DNA from: Streptomyces lavendofoliae
GTDB lineage: Bacteria; Actinomycetota; Actinomycetes; Streptomycetales; Streptomycetaceae
Direction: 5' to 3'
NCBI RefSeq assembly: GCF_014649735.1
Contig: NZ_BMTP01000010.1
Coordinates: 124,001 to 188,000, forward strand
DNA length: 64,000 nt
Both the position numbers and the translations under genes were made by a program. The notes below the pieces were generated by a model. That model ran no database searches, was not told the origin of the DNA, and worked only from the letters and a program-made list of their open reading frames with translations. Shown one piece after another: positions 55,001 to 62,345 of the stretch; the first letter of the stretch is position 1; the number at the start of each line of letters is the position of its first letter.

Positions 55001-55622
55001 GCACACCGGCGTCCGGTGGGAGGACGGCACGTTCGTGACCGCCCCGATCGAGGGGGGCCGCCGGGTCAGCTCCCTGACGGAGCCGTCCGGCCGGGAGACG
55101 GTGCTGTTCCCCGGGGACGACCGGCCGCGAACCGTGCACCTCGTGGCCGGAGACATTCTGGAGTACGGCGAACTGCGCTGCCCCGACGGCACCGTCACAG
55201 CGGCCTGGGCGCTCGCGGGTCCCGCGGCCCGGGCGCTGACGGGCGACGGGGTGCTCGGGCGCCGGCACGGCCGGTGGACGGCGGGTTCCCCGTTCGCTCC
55301 GCCCCCGGGCTGGTGGCATCTGCTGCGTCCGCGCGACGAGGCCGGCTCGGCCCGGTTGCGTACGGTCGACACCGCCACGGCGGAGTGCCTCCTCGACGCC
55401 GTGGGAACCTCCGTGCGCGCCTCCGTGGAGGAGCTTGCCGGTGCGCGTTCCTGGGCGCGGGGCGTCTTCGACACCACGGAGCGGGTCTGGTCGGAACTCG
55501 GAGAGGCGATACGGCTCACACTGCCGGAGGTGACGGACGACCGTCTGGTGGACGGCCTCGCCGGAGTGCTCTGGTCCGCCGTCGAGTGCCAGGGACTGCG
55601 CGCGCGCATGCGCGGCGAATGA
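52047..55622 (+). CDS. DUF4132 domain-containing protein
   Basis: The 1191-residue soluble protein belongs to the DUF4132 group, also called MolR-like: it has the N-terminal WxAVEGTGEGSARxAHEVAL-type opening, a central helical region (about 420-700) and the DUF4132 core with FARRVCRAEP, AAAVRPLEKRAPRLMAAALE and the C-terminal YDYRKPWHTGVRWEDGTF, GDILEYGELRCPDGTV and RHGRWTAGSPF stretches. Its biochemical role is unknown; some members were linked to molybdate metabolism. It is a single-gene unit, starting with ATG at 52047 (weak purine-rich site GGGACGGGGGG). No membrane segment. It is not flanked by genes that hint at function. Confidence 0.8.
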   Translation: MEWIAVEGTGEGSARAAHEVALDAYAEPRPVLVCRNAAGRILKKVPPKVRASKEAELLQALADWLADHAEGARSVAERWMTRSLPVPATLLHAVWPDPYWQRALRHLVVAPHRADGSADVARAGLLVEAGAGAGGGLRVVSPEGELLLDEPLVTVPHPVLLDPDGRGLLERWRSLLDAHGGEQGVEQLHRTVWWRPRAAPASRHGRRGVDAFDGAEFDSGARFERAVSRFGGRIRGETAHFEVHAGRTRHPLRIDLRWQGPMSGTLMNDVYWGPRGETREGAGAFDDIPLIAWSEGMRTAAHLYDARDGGYHQEERPDAAAAYHLFLARCAGTAAAAGPESAADAAGRTGTARGAWGDAELLDAGGVAPGTPPDAAVGEDALTVCRYDWPALEDGARIVRLVPRRAAGAEDAVARALGLVPVPDGSAGREAVGRVRSAPLGFLARVCRAEPAAAHRAIGLLKQLRACAATAVAKPGRAAKALEAAVRPLEKRAPRLMAAALEEGARIIAEAGSPAMAQPLFARAREVERHSGETIDEDALIESFVECAAAGAVSKRALADHREALAARLPAPRAAHCYRGLVLSWHRAGLPSRPEFADTLLDLAGGTAPVDEEHRALLCGLLAHGGMDDATMDAWDGWAPVLSALLSEGRVAPHELLTLTAAPAGGGRVALTEAAAGWLRLLRETGAVALLTGAAGAPGDGGGGAGPAVDAEGVRAWLNRFAQRYRGLRPPVEGLARLLEGIGARLRAEGADHRALPALRMPDTQASSRDRCVDLGLLDALLAAGVPVRDTGTEPLGFLGWLGRAKGDDLPHVTRDVRFAPRLAAELADPPGTLSIGHRPPHPLTRDTGRVRTLTAKPALRAFAVDLLRERGRRASEGGVLPLHTALCGLEPFAVPAARRHVADEVERVLALDPAVALAHTLRSGVPDEWGFPDADEQWRTGDWAEVRDGGDALLLVGSGRAVAVGRDGVRARWEDETYDYRKPWHTGVRWEDGTFVTAPIEGGRRVSSLTEPSGRETVLFPGDDRPRTVHLVAGDILEYGELRCPDGTVTAAWALAGPAARALTGDGVLGRRHGRWTAGSPFAPPPGWWHLLRPRDEAGSARLRTVDTATAECLLDAVGTSVRASVEELAGARSWARGVFDTTERVWSELGEAIRLTLPEVTDDRLVDGLAGVLWSAVECQGLRARMRGE

Positions 55623-56169
55623 GGGGTGTGCCCCGTCCCGGCGCGGCGCACCGCGCGGGCGGCCGCCGCGCGGGACGTCCGATGTGTCCGGCCGTCAGGT
55701 GGTCGGCCGTCAGGCGACGGGAGGGGGCGAGGGGTGGTCGCATCATCTTCGGTCCCGGATCCTCGAAACCGCAAAAATTCGCCTGCGCATTCTCCATTAC
55801 GTATATCTACGCGGATAGTTGAGCTCGATGGCGCGTCGGCGCCCAAGGGGTCCCGTGTCGCCCCTCGACCCTCTTGCGGACGCGAGGCCGGTCTGTGGAA
55901 CAGCCTGGACCGCTGAGCGCTCGGGGGTATGAGAAACGGCGTTGAGCAGGGCAGATGCCTGCGATTCATCGCTTTCTGGCGCCAGTTGGCAAACTTTCGC
56001 AACCCCACCTCTTGCGGGGGCGACGACCCGTCTGTCACATTCACCACAGCCGAAATGGCATGCACGCGACAGGCTTACCCCGGCCGGAGCGTGCGTCCCT
56101 GCCGCATACCTATGCGGCGCTTGTGGTCCTCACCGAGGACGTTCCCACCCCCACACAATGGAGACGAAC
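55623..56169. other. 547-bp regulatory region upstream of the protease gene
   Basis: No gene is seen. The region is AT-richer than average, with an AT-rich stretch around 55790-55820 (TTACGTATATCTACG). An imperfect inverted motif GTTGGCAAACTTTCGCAAC lies near 55986-56004, and a perfect 8-bp hairpin at 56101-56118. Long 5' control regions like this are common for secreted enzymes. Confidence 0.45.
56101..56118 (+). promoter_or_regulatory. Perfect palindrome GCCGCATA-CC-TATGCGGC
   Basis: Two exact 8-bp arms with a 2-base centre lie about 50 bases before the protease start, where an operator or leader hairpin would be expected. Confidence 0.5.
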
Positions 56170-56907
56170 GTGCGAATAGCCAGACTGGCCCCTGCCCTCG
56201 CGATCGCCGCCCTGTCCGTCTTAGGGCTGGCTCCCACGGCGTCGGCGCAGGCATCGCCCGCCCCCGCCGCCCCGGCCGTCGCCCCCGGCGCCGAAGTCCA
56301 GCCGATCATCGGCGGCGGCTACGCCGGCAACGCCCCCTGGGCGGCCCGCCTCTTCTCCAACGGGCGGCAGACCTGCAGTGCCACGATCATCGCTCCCACC
56401 TGGATCCTCACCGCCAAGCACTGCGTCGGCGGCGGCGGACTGTCGTTCCGCATCGGGAGCCTCGACCAGACCACCGGCGGCACCGTCGCCAACGGGATCA
56501 GCGTCCAGAACCACGCCTCCGCGGACCTGTCCCTCGTCCGGCTCGACCGCTCGGTGTCCGGCACCTACGCCCGCCTCGGCCAGCCGGGCTCCGTATCGGT
56601 GAACCAGACCGTCCAGGTGTACGGCTGGGGCGCCACGTACCAGTGCGGCTCGGAAGCCAACTGCCAGTCGCAGTACCTGAAGGTCGCCGACGTCATCGTC
56701 ACCGGCGGCTGCCGCGACGCGTACAACGGCTCCGCCATCTGCGCCCGGCGCGGCAACGGCATCACGGCGGGCGGCGACTCGGGCGGCCCCATGATGGCCA
56801 ACGGCGTGCAGGTGGGCGTCGCCTCCACCAGCGACCGCCAGACCACCACCGCGTACACGAACGTCACGGCGTACCGCTCCTGGATCCAGAGCGTCGCCGG
56901 CGTCTGA
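56170..56907 (+). CDS. Secreted trypsin-like serine protease with a TTA codon
   Basis: A Sec signal peptide (ARLAPALAIAALSVLGLAP, cut after TASA) and a short Pro/Ala propeptide precede the mature enzyme, which starts at IIGGGYAGNAPWAARL. The triad is His in LTAKHCVGGG, Asp in HASADLSLVRLDRS and Ser in GGDSGGPMMANG, so it is active, of the chymotrypsin fold. GTG at 56170 is selected because GGAGA lies six bases upstream; ATG at 56158 is in frame. A rare TTA leucine codon at 56221-56223 (in the signal peptide) suggests translation depends on the bldA tRNA, so the protease should be made late, during development. A 14-bp hairpin terminator follows. Confidence 0.93.
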   Translation: MRIARLAPALAIAALSVLGLAPTASAQASPAPAAPAVAPGAEVQPIIGGGYAGNAPWAARLFSNGRQTCSATIIAPTWILTAKHCVGGGGLSFRIGSLDQTTGGTVANGISVQNHASADLSLVRLDRSVSGTYARLGQPGSVSVNQTVQVYGWGATYQCGSEANCQSQYLKVADVIVTGGCRDAYNGSAICARRGNGITAGGDSGGPMMANGVQVGVASTSDRQTTTAYTNVTAYRSWIQSVAGV

Positions 56908-56944
56908 CCCGTCACGGCTCCCCGAGGGGGCCCGACCGCATGGC

Positions 56945-56977
56945 ACCGCCCTCCACCGCGCCGCGGTGGAGGGCGGT
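56945..56977. terminator. 14-bp hairpin between protease and membrane-protein genes
   Basis: ACCGCCCTCCACCG and CGGTGGAGGGCGGT pair exactly with a 5-base loop between two convergent genes, so it can serve both directions. Confidence 0.8.
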
Positions 56978-57008
56978 CGCCGTGGCCCGCGCCCGTGCGT
57001 ACCGGCGG

Positions 57009-57515
57009 TCACCCCTCGTCCGCGCCGCTTCCCCCGGCGGAGCGCCGCCGCGCCCGGGTCACCGCCAGGACGCCTCCCGCGATGGCGATCACCGCGATGG
57101 CCAGCGCGATACTGACACCGCCCTCGGTGTCCCAGTACACGTCCTCGAGGCTGATCAGCAACGCCGCCTCGTCCACCACCAGGGCCAGCCCGACCCCGTA
57201 GGCCAGCCCCATCCACGCGCGCGCCCGCGCGGACCGCTCGACCAGCCCGGCAGCACCCACCGCCACCAGCAGCAGGATGCCCCAGACGTAATGGTGGAGG
57301 TGGACCCCGCCGGCCTGGACGTCACCCACCCCGGCCACATCGATGTGGATGAGCCAGGTCAGCAGACGCATCCCGCCGAAGGTGAGCGCGAACCCCCACC
57401 AGGCCAGCACGAAACCACGCCGCTCGGGGGAGATGCCCGGCAGGAGGCGCAGCCAGGGGGACGGACGCTCCGTGTCCTGACGCCGCGAGCCGCCGGACGT
57501 CCTCGTCGCCTTCAC
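57009..57515 (-). CDS. Membrane protein of unknown function coupled to a hydrolase gene
   Basis: The 168-residue protein has four or so hydrophobic segments (FVLAWWGFALTFGGMRLLTW, YVWGILLLVAVGAAGLVE, WMGLAYGVGLALVVDEAALL, VSIALAIAVIAIAGGVLAV) and a His-rich loop VQAGGVHLHHYVWG that could bind a metal. It overlaps the alpha/beta-hydrolase stop (ATGA), so it is translated with it. No family is recognised. The His-x-His-His motif beside a membrane helix hints at an enzyme-like site, but this is only an impression. Confidence 0.65.
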   Translation of the reverse strand: MKATRTSGGSRRQDTERPSPWLRLLPGISPERRGFVLAWWGFALTFGGMRLLTWLIHIDVAGVGDVQAGGVHLHHYVWGILLLVAVGAAGLVERSARARAWMGLAYGVGLALVVDEAALLISLEDVYWDTEGGVSIALAIAVIAIAGGVLAVTRARRRSAGGSGADEG

Positions 57516-58267
57516 GTATGCCCTCCCGCGGTGAATCGCTCGATCAGCTCGGCCACGGCACCCGGCGCGCTGTAGTGCGCCGCGTGCGCGGCCCCGGGGA
57601 CCTCGGCCGCGCGCCCGTCGCCGACCACGCGTGCCACGCGCCGGGTCCAGTCCCTGGACGCGATCGTGTCACCCACGCCGCGCACGACCAGGGTCGGCGC
57701 GACGACCCGGGCCAGATGCCCCTCGAATGACCCGGCCGCGTCCCGCAGGGCCTGCCGGAAGGAGGCGGCGAACCGGAGAGGGCCGGTCACCAGGTAGTCG
57801 CCCGCCGCCAGCCCGAGCAGGGCGAGCGGTTCGCGGGGCGCGTCCGCGAGGAGCCGTCCGCACTGCCGCCAGCCACCGGCGCCCGGTTCGAGCGCCGGAC
57901 CGACCATCACGACGCGGCGGACCAGGTCCGGGTGGCGGGCGGCGAAGGCGGCGACGACCTGACACCCCACCGAGTTGGCCACCAGCAGACTCGGCCCCAG
58001 GGCCAGCCCGTGATGCCAGCGCCGCAGTGCGCCCGCGAGCTCGCCGATGTCCGGTGCGCGGCGCACGACGCCCCTCGACCGCGCGTTGCCCGGCAGGTCC
58101 GGCACCAGCACGGTCACCCCGCCCGCCGCGAGCCGCCGTGCGAGCGGCACGAAGTACCGCCCGGAGAGCCCTAGTCCGTGCACCAGCACCACATTGGGGG
58201 CGCCGGCCCGCGGCGGTGGGCCGAACCTGCGGGTGAAGATCCCGGTATGTGTCGACGACTGTTCCAT
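57512..58267 (-). CDS. Alpha/beta hydrolase
   Basis: The 251-residue protein has the hydrolase fold: VVLVHGLGLSGRYFVPLARR with the oxyanion HG, LLVANSVGCQVVAAFAARH with nucleophile Ser in N-S-V-G, Asp in VVRGVGDTIASRDW and His in GAAHAAHYSAPGA. The Ser motif N-S-V-G-C differs slightly from the common G-x-S-x-G. Substrate unknown. GGAGGGTGGAAGG precedes ATG at 58267; the in-frame upstream extension to 58453 is filler. It is the first gene of a two-gene unit with the membrane protein. Confidence 0.85.
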   Translation of the reverse strand: MEQSSTHTGIFTRRFGPPPRAGAPNVVLVHGLGLSGRYFVPLARRLAAGGVTVLVPDLPGNARSRGVVRRAPDIGELAGALRRWHHGLALGPSLLVANSVGCQVVAAFAARHPDLVRRVVMVGPALEPGAGGWRQCGRLLADAPREPLALLGLAAGDYLVTGPLRFAASFRQALRDAAGSFEGHLARVVAPTLVVRGVGDTIASRDWTRRVARVVGDGRAAEVPGAAHAAHYSAPGAVAELIERFTAGGHT

Positions 58268-58561
58268 CCTTCCACCCTCCCCCGCCCCGGCCCGTTCACC
58301 GCCCGGACCGCGCATTCGGCGCAGAACGGGGGCGGAGCCGCTCCCGCACTGCCCGCCGCCGGGGGTACCGGGACACATGGTTAGACATCCCCCTCCGCGA
58401 CGGCCGGCAGGTGGACCTCCGGCGGATCGTCCCGCACCCCATCGGGGAGACATCCCGTCACAACGGGCACCTCGACATCGCGCGCCGGCGTAAACCGTTT
58501 CGTCCGCACGGTGGAATTTTCAACCATCGGTCGTGGTTGACGGCGCCGAAGGAGGTCACCA

Positions 58562-58930
58562 GTGGACATGACCCACAGCGTCTCCAGCGACGCCTACTAC
58601 GGCCACGGGACACCGGCCGAGCGCTGGGAGCGGGCGCGGCTGTTCTTCGAGGCCAAGGAGTACGCCGTCGCGGCACGGGTGCTCAGCGGACTGGTCGAGG
58701 AGGAGCCCGGGCAGACCGGGCCGCGGCTCCTGCTGGCCCGCGCCTACTACCACTCGGCCCAACTGGCCCGCGCGGAGGCGCAGTTGCGCGTCATCGTGGA
58801 GCGCGACCCGGTCGAGCACTACGCCCGGATGATGCTCGGCCGCACCCTGGAGCGCCAGGGGCGCACCGAGGAGGCACGGTCCCACATGCGTGTCGCCTCG
58901 GCGCTCGCGGGTGACTTCGGGGACCTCTGA
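58562..58930 (+). CDS. Tetratricopeptide-repeat protein
   Basis: The 122-residue protein consists of about three TPR-like helix pairs: RWERARLFFEAKEYAVAARV then LSGLVEEEPGQTGPRLLLA, RAYYHSAQLARAEAQLRVIV and YARMMLGRTLERQGRTEEAR. TPRs mediate protein contacts. Start GTG at 58562 has AAGGAGG at six bases spacing, a textbook ribosome site. It stands alone and its partner is unknown. Confidence 0.87.
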   Translation: MDMTHSVSSDAYYGHGTPAERWERARLFFEAKEYAVAARVLSGLVEEEPGQTGPRLLLARAYYHSAQLARAEAQLRVIVERDPVEHYARMMLGRTLERQGRTEEARSHMRVASALAGDFGDL

Positions 58931-59018
58931 GCCGCCCGAGCCGCCGCAGGGCCCGTACGGGTCGGCGAGCCGTCCGGCGGGCCGGCCCCGGCTCCGGCGG
59001 GCGCCACGCCGTCCGGTC

Positions 59019-59092
59019 CCGCGCCCGCCGGAACCGGTCTCGCGCCCGCCGGGCACCGGCCTCCGGCCCCGGCCGGCCCCGGGCCGTTGCCC
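59019..59092. repeat. GC-rich 21-bp-period repeat, left copy
   Basis: GCGCCCGCCGGAACCGG at 59021 and GCGCCCGCCGGGCACCGG at 59042 are 21 bp apart and are followed by CCTCCGGCCCCGGCCGG. The same unit and tail occur at 59629-59704 on the other side of the next gene. Confidence 0.65.
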
Positions 59093-59110
59093 GGCCACGC
59101 GACGAACGCG

Positions 59111-59545
59111 TCAGAGTTCTTCGTCCCGGGCCAACGCCGCCCAGGCGATCCCACGCAGACCCGGATCGGCGGCGTCGCCGGACGGGACGTCCGTGGTGGA
59201 CTGGAACCAGACGACCGCCAGCACGGAGCGGTACGCCACCGGGTCGTGGCCGGCGGTGACCGCCGAGGAGCGGAAGGCACCGACACAGGCCACGGGCGGC
59301 AGCACCTCGACGGGTCCGAACCCGCCGGCGGTCCCCTCCGGGCGGTCGACGGCCGGTGGAACGAGGTGCACCGGCGCGTCCGCGCCGAAGGCGCCCTCCG
59401 CGCTCAACAGGAGGCGGCGGATCACCATGTCGTTGACCAGTCGGCACGGATAGCCCTCCAAGAAGCCGCCGTACGTCGAGGACATCCGCACCTCCCGCAG
59501 CTCGACGTGACGACCGCAGGTGAGAACGACGGTGCTCAGCGACAT
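59111..59545 (-). CDS. Conserved hypothetical protein
   Basis: The 144-residue protein is not recognised. It has a clear mix of strands and loops (VVLTCGRHVELREVRMSSTY, FLEGYPCRLVNDMVIRRLLL, PVAYRSVLAVVWFQSTTDVP) and an acidic end LARDEEL, and codon use is normal, so it looks real. There is no signal peptide or membrane segment. Start ATG at 59545 has a weak site. It is flanked on both sides by copies of a 21-bp-period GC repeat. Its neighbours (TPR protein, HSL esterase) give no hint. Confidence 0.6.
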   Translation of the reverse strand: MSLSTVVLTCGRHVELREVRMSSTYGGFLEGYPCRLVNDMVIRRLLLSAEGAFGADAPVHLVPPAVDRPEGTAGGFGPVEVLPPVACVGAFRSSAVTAGHDPVAYRSVLAVVWFQSTTDVPSGDAADPGLRGIAWAALARDEEL

Positions 59546-59628
59546 GGCGCCACCCTACGCCCGGGACTCCCGACGATCCCCGCCGAGTGAATCCCGCCGG
59601 CGGCCCAGGATCGGGAGCCCGAACCCGG

Positions 59629-59704
59629 GTCGCCGCCGGAACCGGCCCCGTGCCCGCCGGAACCGGCCCCGTGCCCGCCGGAACCGGCCTCCGGCCCCGG
59701 CCGG
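59629..59704. repeat. GC-rich 21-bp-period repeat, right copy
   Basis: Three units of (CCGT)GCCCGCCGGAACCGGC lie 21 bp apart (units at about 59629, 59648 and 59669), followed by CCTCCGGCCCCGGCCGG. Same orientation as the left copy. Confidence 0.65.
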
Positions 59705-59825
59705 ACCGTCCCCGGGCCACCCGTGGTGCGGCGCGGCTCCGGGGCGCCGATCGGTGCGTGCCCCGGGGCGGATGCCCGACGGCTGGCGGGTGATCTCCGG
59801 CGTCGCGGCCGACAGGATGGCCCGC

Positions 59826-60719
59826 ATGGATCCCGAACTCGAAGCGTTCGTCCCGCTGTTCCCGCGGGTCGACATGAACGACCCCGTGTCCGACCGCGAG
59901 AGCTTCGCCGAACTGGCGGCGGGGCTGCCGCCGCCCGACACCTCGGACCTGGAGGTCGAGGACCGTACCGTACCCGCCGATCCGGACGTGGCGGTGCGGA
60001 TCTACCGGCCGCGGCGGGCCCGGGGCGCCGTCGTCTGGCTGCACGGCGGTGCGTTCGTCATGGGCAACCTGGACACCGAGCACCCGTGGGCCGGCCGGCT
60101 GGCCACGGGCTCCGGTGCGGTGGTGGTCTCGGTGGGATACCGGCTGGCCCCCGAGAACCCGTTCCCCGCCGCCCTGGAGGACGCGTACGCTGCACTGGCC
60201 TGGACGGTCGAGCACGCCGCCGGGCTCGGCGTCGACCCGGAGCGGGTGGCGGTCGCCGGCCACAGCGCCGGTGGCTCCCTCGCGGCCGGCCTCACCCTGT
60301 ACGCACGCGACCGGTCGGGGCCGCCGATCCGGTTCCAGGCGCTCAACCAGCCCGGGCTCGACGACCGGCAGGAGACCTGGTCGCAGCGGCACTTCACCGA
60401 CACGCCCTGGATGAACCGCGACCGCATCGCCGCGGCGTGGCGCCACTACCTGGGCTCCGCGCCCGCAACTCCGTACGCCGCCGCCGCACGCGCCACCGAC
60501 CTGTCCGGGCTGCCGCCCGCCTACATCGCGACCGCCGAACTCTGCCCCAACCGCGACGAAGGCATCACCTACGCCCTGCGCCTGCTGCGGGCGGGCGTCC
60601 CCGTGGAACTGCACCAGTGGCCCGGCACCTTCCACGGGTCGCAGGCGATCCTGTCCGCCGAGGTGTCGCAGCGGCAGATCGCCGAACTCGGCGCCGTGCT
60701 GCGCCGCGCCCTGGCCTGA
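59826..60719 (+). CDS. HSL-family esterase/lipase
   Basis: The 297-residue protein has the hormone-sensitive-lipase motifs AVVWLHGGAFVMGNLDTEH (oxyanion HGG) and VAVAGHSAGGSLAAGLTL (nucleophile Ser in G-x-S-x-G). The Asp lies in the C-terminal half near NRDEGITYA and the His in WPGTFHGSQAILS. It hydrolyses short-chain esters in the cytosol. ATG at 59826 is chosen over ATG at 59817, three codons upstream, since both have weak sites. It precedes the first class-C-type hydrolase gene by 66 bp on the same strand and may be co-transcribed. Confidence 0.9.
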   Translation: MDPELEAFVPLFPRVDMNDPVSDRESFAELAAGLPPPDTSDLEVEDRTVPADPDVAVRIYRPRRARGAVVWLHGGAFVMGNLDTEHPWAGRLATGSGAVVVSVGYRLAPENPFPAALEDAYAALAWTVEHAAGLGVDPERVAVAGHSAGGSLAAGLTLYARDRSGPPIRFQALNQPGLDDRQETWSQRHFTDTPWMNRDRIAAAWRHYLGSAPATPYAAAARATDLSGLPPAYIATAELCPNRDEGITYALRLLRAGVPVELHQWPGTFHGSQAILSAEVSQRQIAELGAVLRRALA

Positions 60720-60785
60720 AGGCCCGCACCGCCGAGGCACGGGGAGGGCCCCCGTCGCACTCATCGATCAGGAAGGACACATGCC

Positions 60786-62048
60786 ATGAGAATCGGACTG
60801 GCGCTGTGCGCGGGCGTGGCCGCGCTGAGCGTATGCGCGGGCACCGTGGCGGCCGTTCCCGCATCCCACGGGGCGCGGGTCTCGACGGCCGGCGGCACGA
60901 GCCCGTCGACCGGCGTCGCCCACGAGCGGCTGGATTCCGCCCTGGAGGGCGTCCACCGCGCCGGCATACCGGGCGTGTTCGCCGAGGTACGTGACGGGGA
61001 CCGGGTGTGGCGCGGCGCCTCGGGGGTCGCCGACCTCCGTACCGGACGTCCCGTCACCGCCGGGCTGCGGCACCGTGTCGGCAGCATCACCAAGACCTTC
61101 ACCGCCGCCGCCGTCATGCAGCAGGTCGAGCGGGGCCGCATCCGGCTCGACGCGCCGATCGGCGAGTACCTGCCCCACCTGGTCCCGGGGGAGCGCGGCA
61201 GGAGGATCACGGTCCGGATGCTGCTCAACCACACCAGCGGCATCCCCGACTACATCCCGTACGCGTTCCCGTCCATCCAGGGGTTCCCCTCCGACGTGTC
61301 CTCCAAAAGCCTGGACGACAACCGGTTCAAGCGGTTCCGCCCGGCCGAACTGATCGAGCTGGGCCTCGCCGCGCCTCCGGCCGGGGAGCCGGGAGGGCCC
61401 ACCGGCGTCTACTCCAACACCAACTACGCGCTCCTCGGCGGGCTCCTGGAGCGGGTGACCGGCAGCAGCGCCGAGGAGTACATCACCCGGAACGTCATCG
61501 AGCCCGCCGGCCTCCGGCACACCGGGTTCCCGGACGGACCCCGCATCAAGGGGCCGCACTCACGGATGTACGAGGCCCTGTGGGGCGTGCTGGACCCGCC
61601 GCGCGACTACAGCGTCTACAACATGTCCTGGGTGATGGCGGGAGCCGGCCTCGTGTCGACCATGGACGACCTCAACCGCTTCTACGGCCGGTTGCTCGGC
61701 GGCGGAATCGTGGGTCGTGACTCACTGGCCCAGATGCAGCGCACCATCCCGGTCCGCGCCCTCGACGGGACGACCATCCAGTACGGCCTCGGCCTGCACA
61801 GGGTCGACCTGGGGGAGTGCGGCACCTTCTGGGGCCACGACGGCACGGTCTGGGGTGCCGGGACGACGTCCCTGACCCGGGCCGACGGCCGGCGCCAACT
61901 GTCCGTCGCCATCAACCTGATGCGGTGGAACGCGCCGGACACCTCCGGAGGATCGCGGCACCACCCCATCGACGACGCGCTGTCGGCGCTGCACCGGCAG
62001 GCGTTGTGCGGTGACGGGCGCGAGGGGGGTGTGCCGCACACCCCCTGA
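60786..62048 (+). CDS. Secreted class-C beta-lactamase-fold serine hydrolase, copy 1
   Basis: A Sec signal peptide (RIGLALCAGVAALSVCAGTV then AAVP) precedes a penicillin-binding-type domain. It has RVGSITKTFTAAAVMQQVE with the S-I-T-K nucleophile and Lys, TGVYSNTNYALLGGLLE with Y-S-N, and FWGHDGTVWGAGT with HDG in place of KTG. These are the three family motifs, so it is likely an active D-alanyl-D-alanine carboxypeptidase or esterase acting outside the cell. The 420-residue length is normal. ATG at 60786 follows a GGAAGGACAC site. It shares most of its sequence with the next gene. Confidence 0.92.
   Translation: MRIGLALCAGVAALSVCAGTVAAVPASHGARVSTAGGTSPSTGVAHERLDSALEGVHRAGIPGVFAEVRDGDRVWRGASGVADLRTGRPVTAGLRHRVGSITKTFTAAAVMQQVERGRIRLDAPIGEYLPHLVPGERGRRITVRMLLNHTSGIPDYIPYAFPSIQGFPSDVSSKSLDDNRFKRFRPAELIELGLAAPPAGEPGGPTGVYSNTNYALLGGLLERVTGSSAEEYITRNVIEPAGLRHTGFPDGPRIKGPHSRMYEALWGVLDPPRDYSVYNMSWVMAGAGLVSTMDDLNRFYGRLLGGGIVGRDSLAQMQRTIPVRALDGTTIQYGLGLHRVDLGECGTFWGHDGTVWGAGTTSLTRADGRRQLSVAINLMRWNAPDTSGGSRHHPIDDALSALHRQALCGDGREGGVPHTP
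62025..62045 (+). terminator. Hairpin at the end of the first hydrolase gene
   Basis: GGGGGTGTG and CACACCCCC pair perfectly with a CCG loop, and the stop codon TGA follows immediately, so the structure sits inside the last codons. Confidence 0.65.
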
Positions 62049-62345
62049 CCGTGAACGCCGCCGGGGGCGACGAGCCGGTGTGGACCGCCGTGCCCGCTCG
62101 TCGTCCCGTGCCGTCGGAGAGGGGACGCGGGGGCCCGGCCGGCGGCACCCGCTCCACAACTCCCGCCTCCCGGCCACGCCGTCAGCGTCGGGAACACGGT
62201 TCGGGGGCGGGGCGCATCTGACAAACGTCATGAATTCCTGTGCGCGTGATCGGTCTTCAGGAGGAGGAGCACGGGCCCGCCACGCGGCGAGGATGGCGGG
62301 ACCCGCGCACGCCCGTGTGCCGCGTCGACCGCGCAGGGAGAGACC

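Noticed and set aside
52020..55319. Minus-strand open frame of about 1100 codons over the DUF4132 gene
   Set aside because: It is antisense to a conserved protein and shows no domain pattern.
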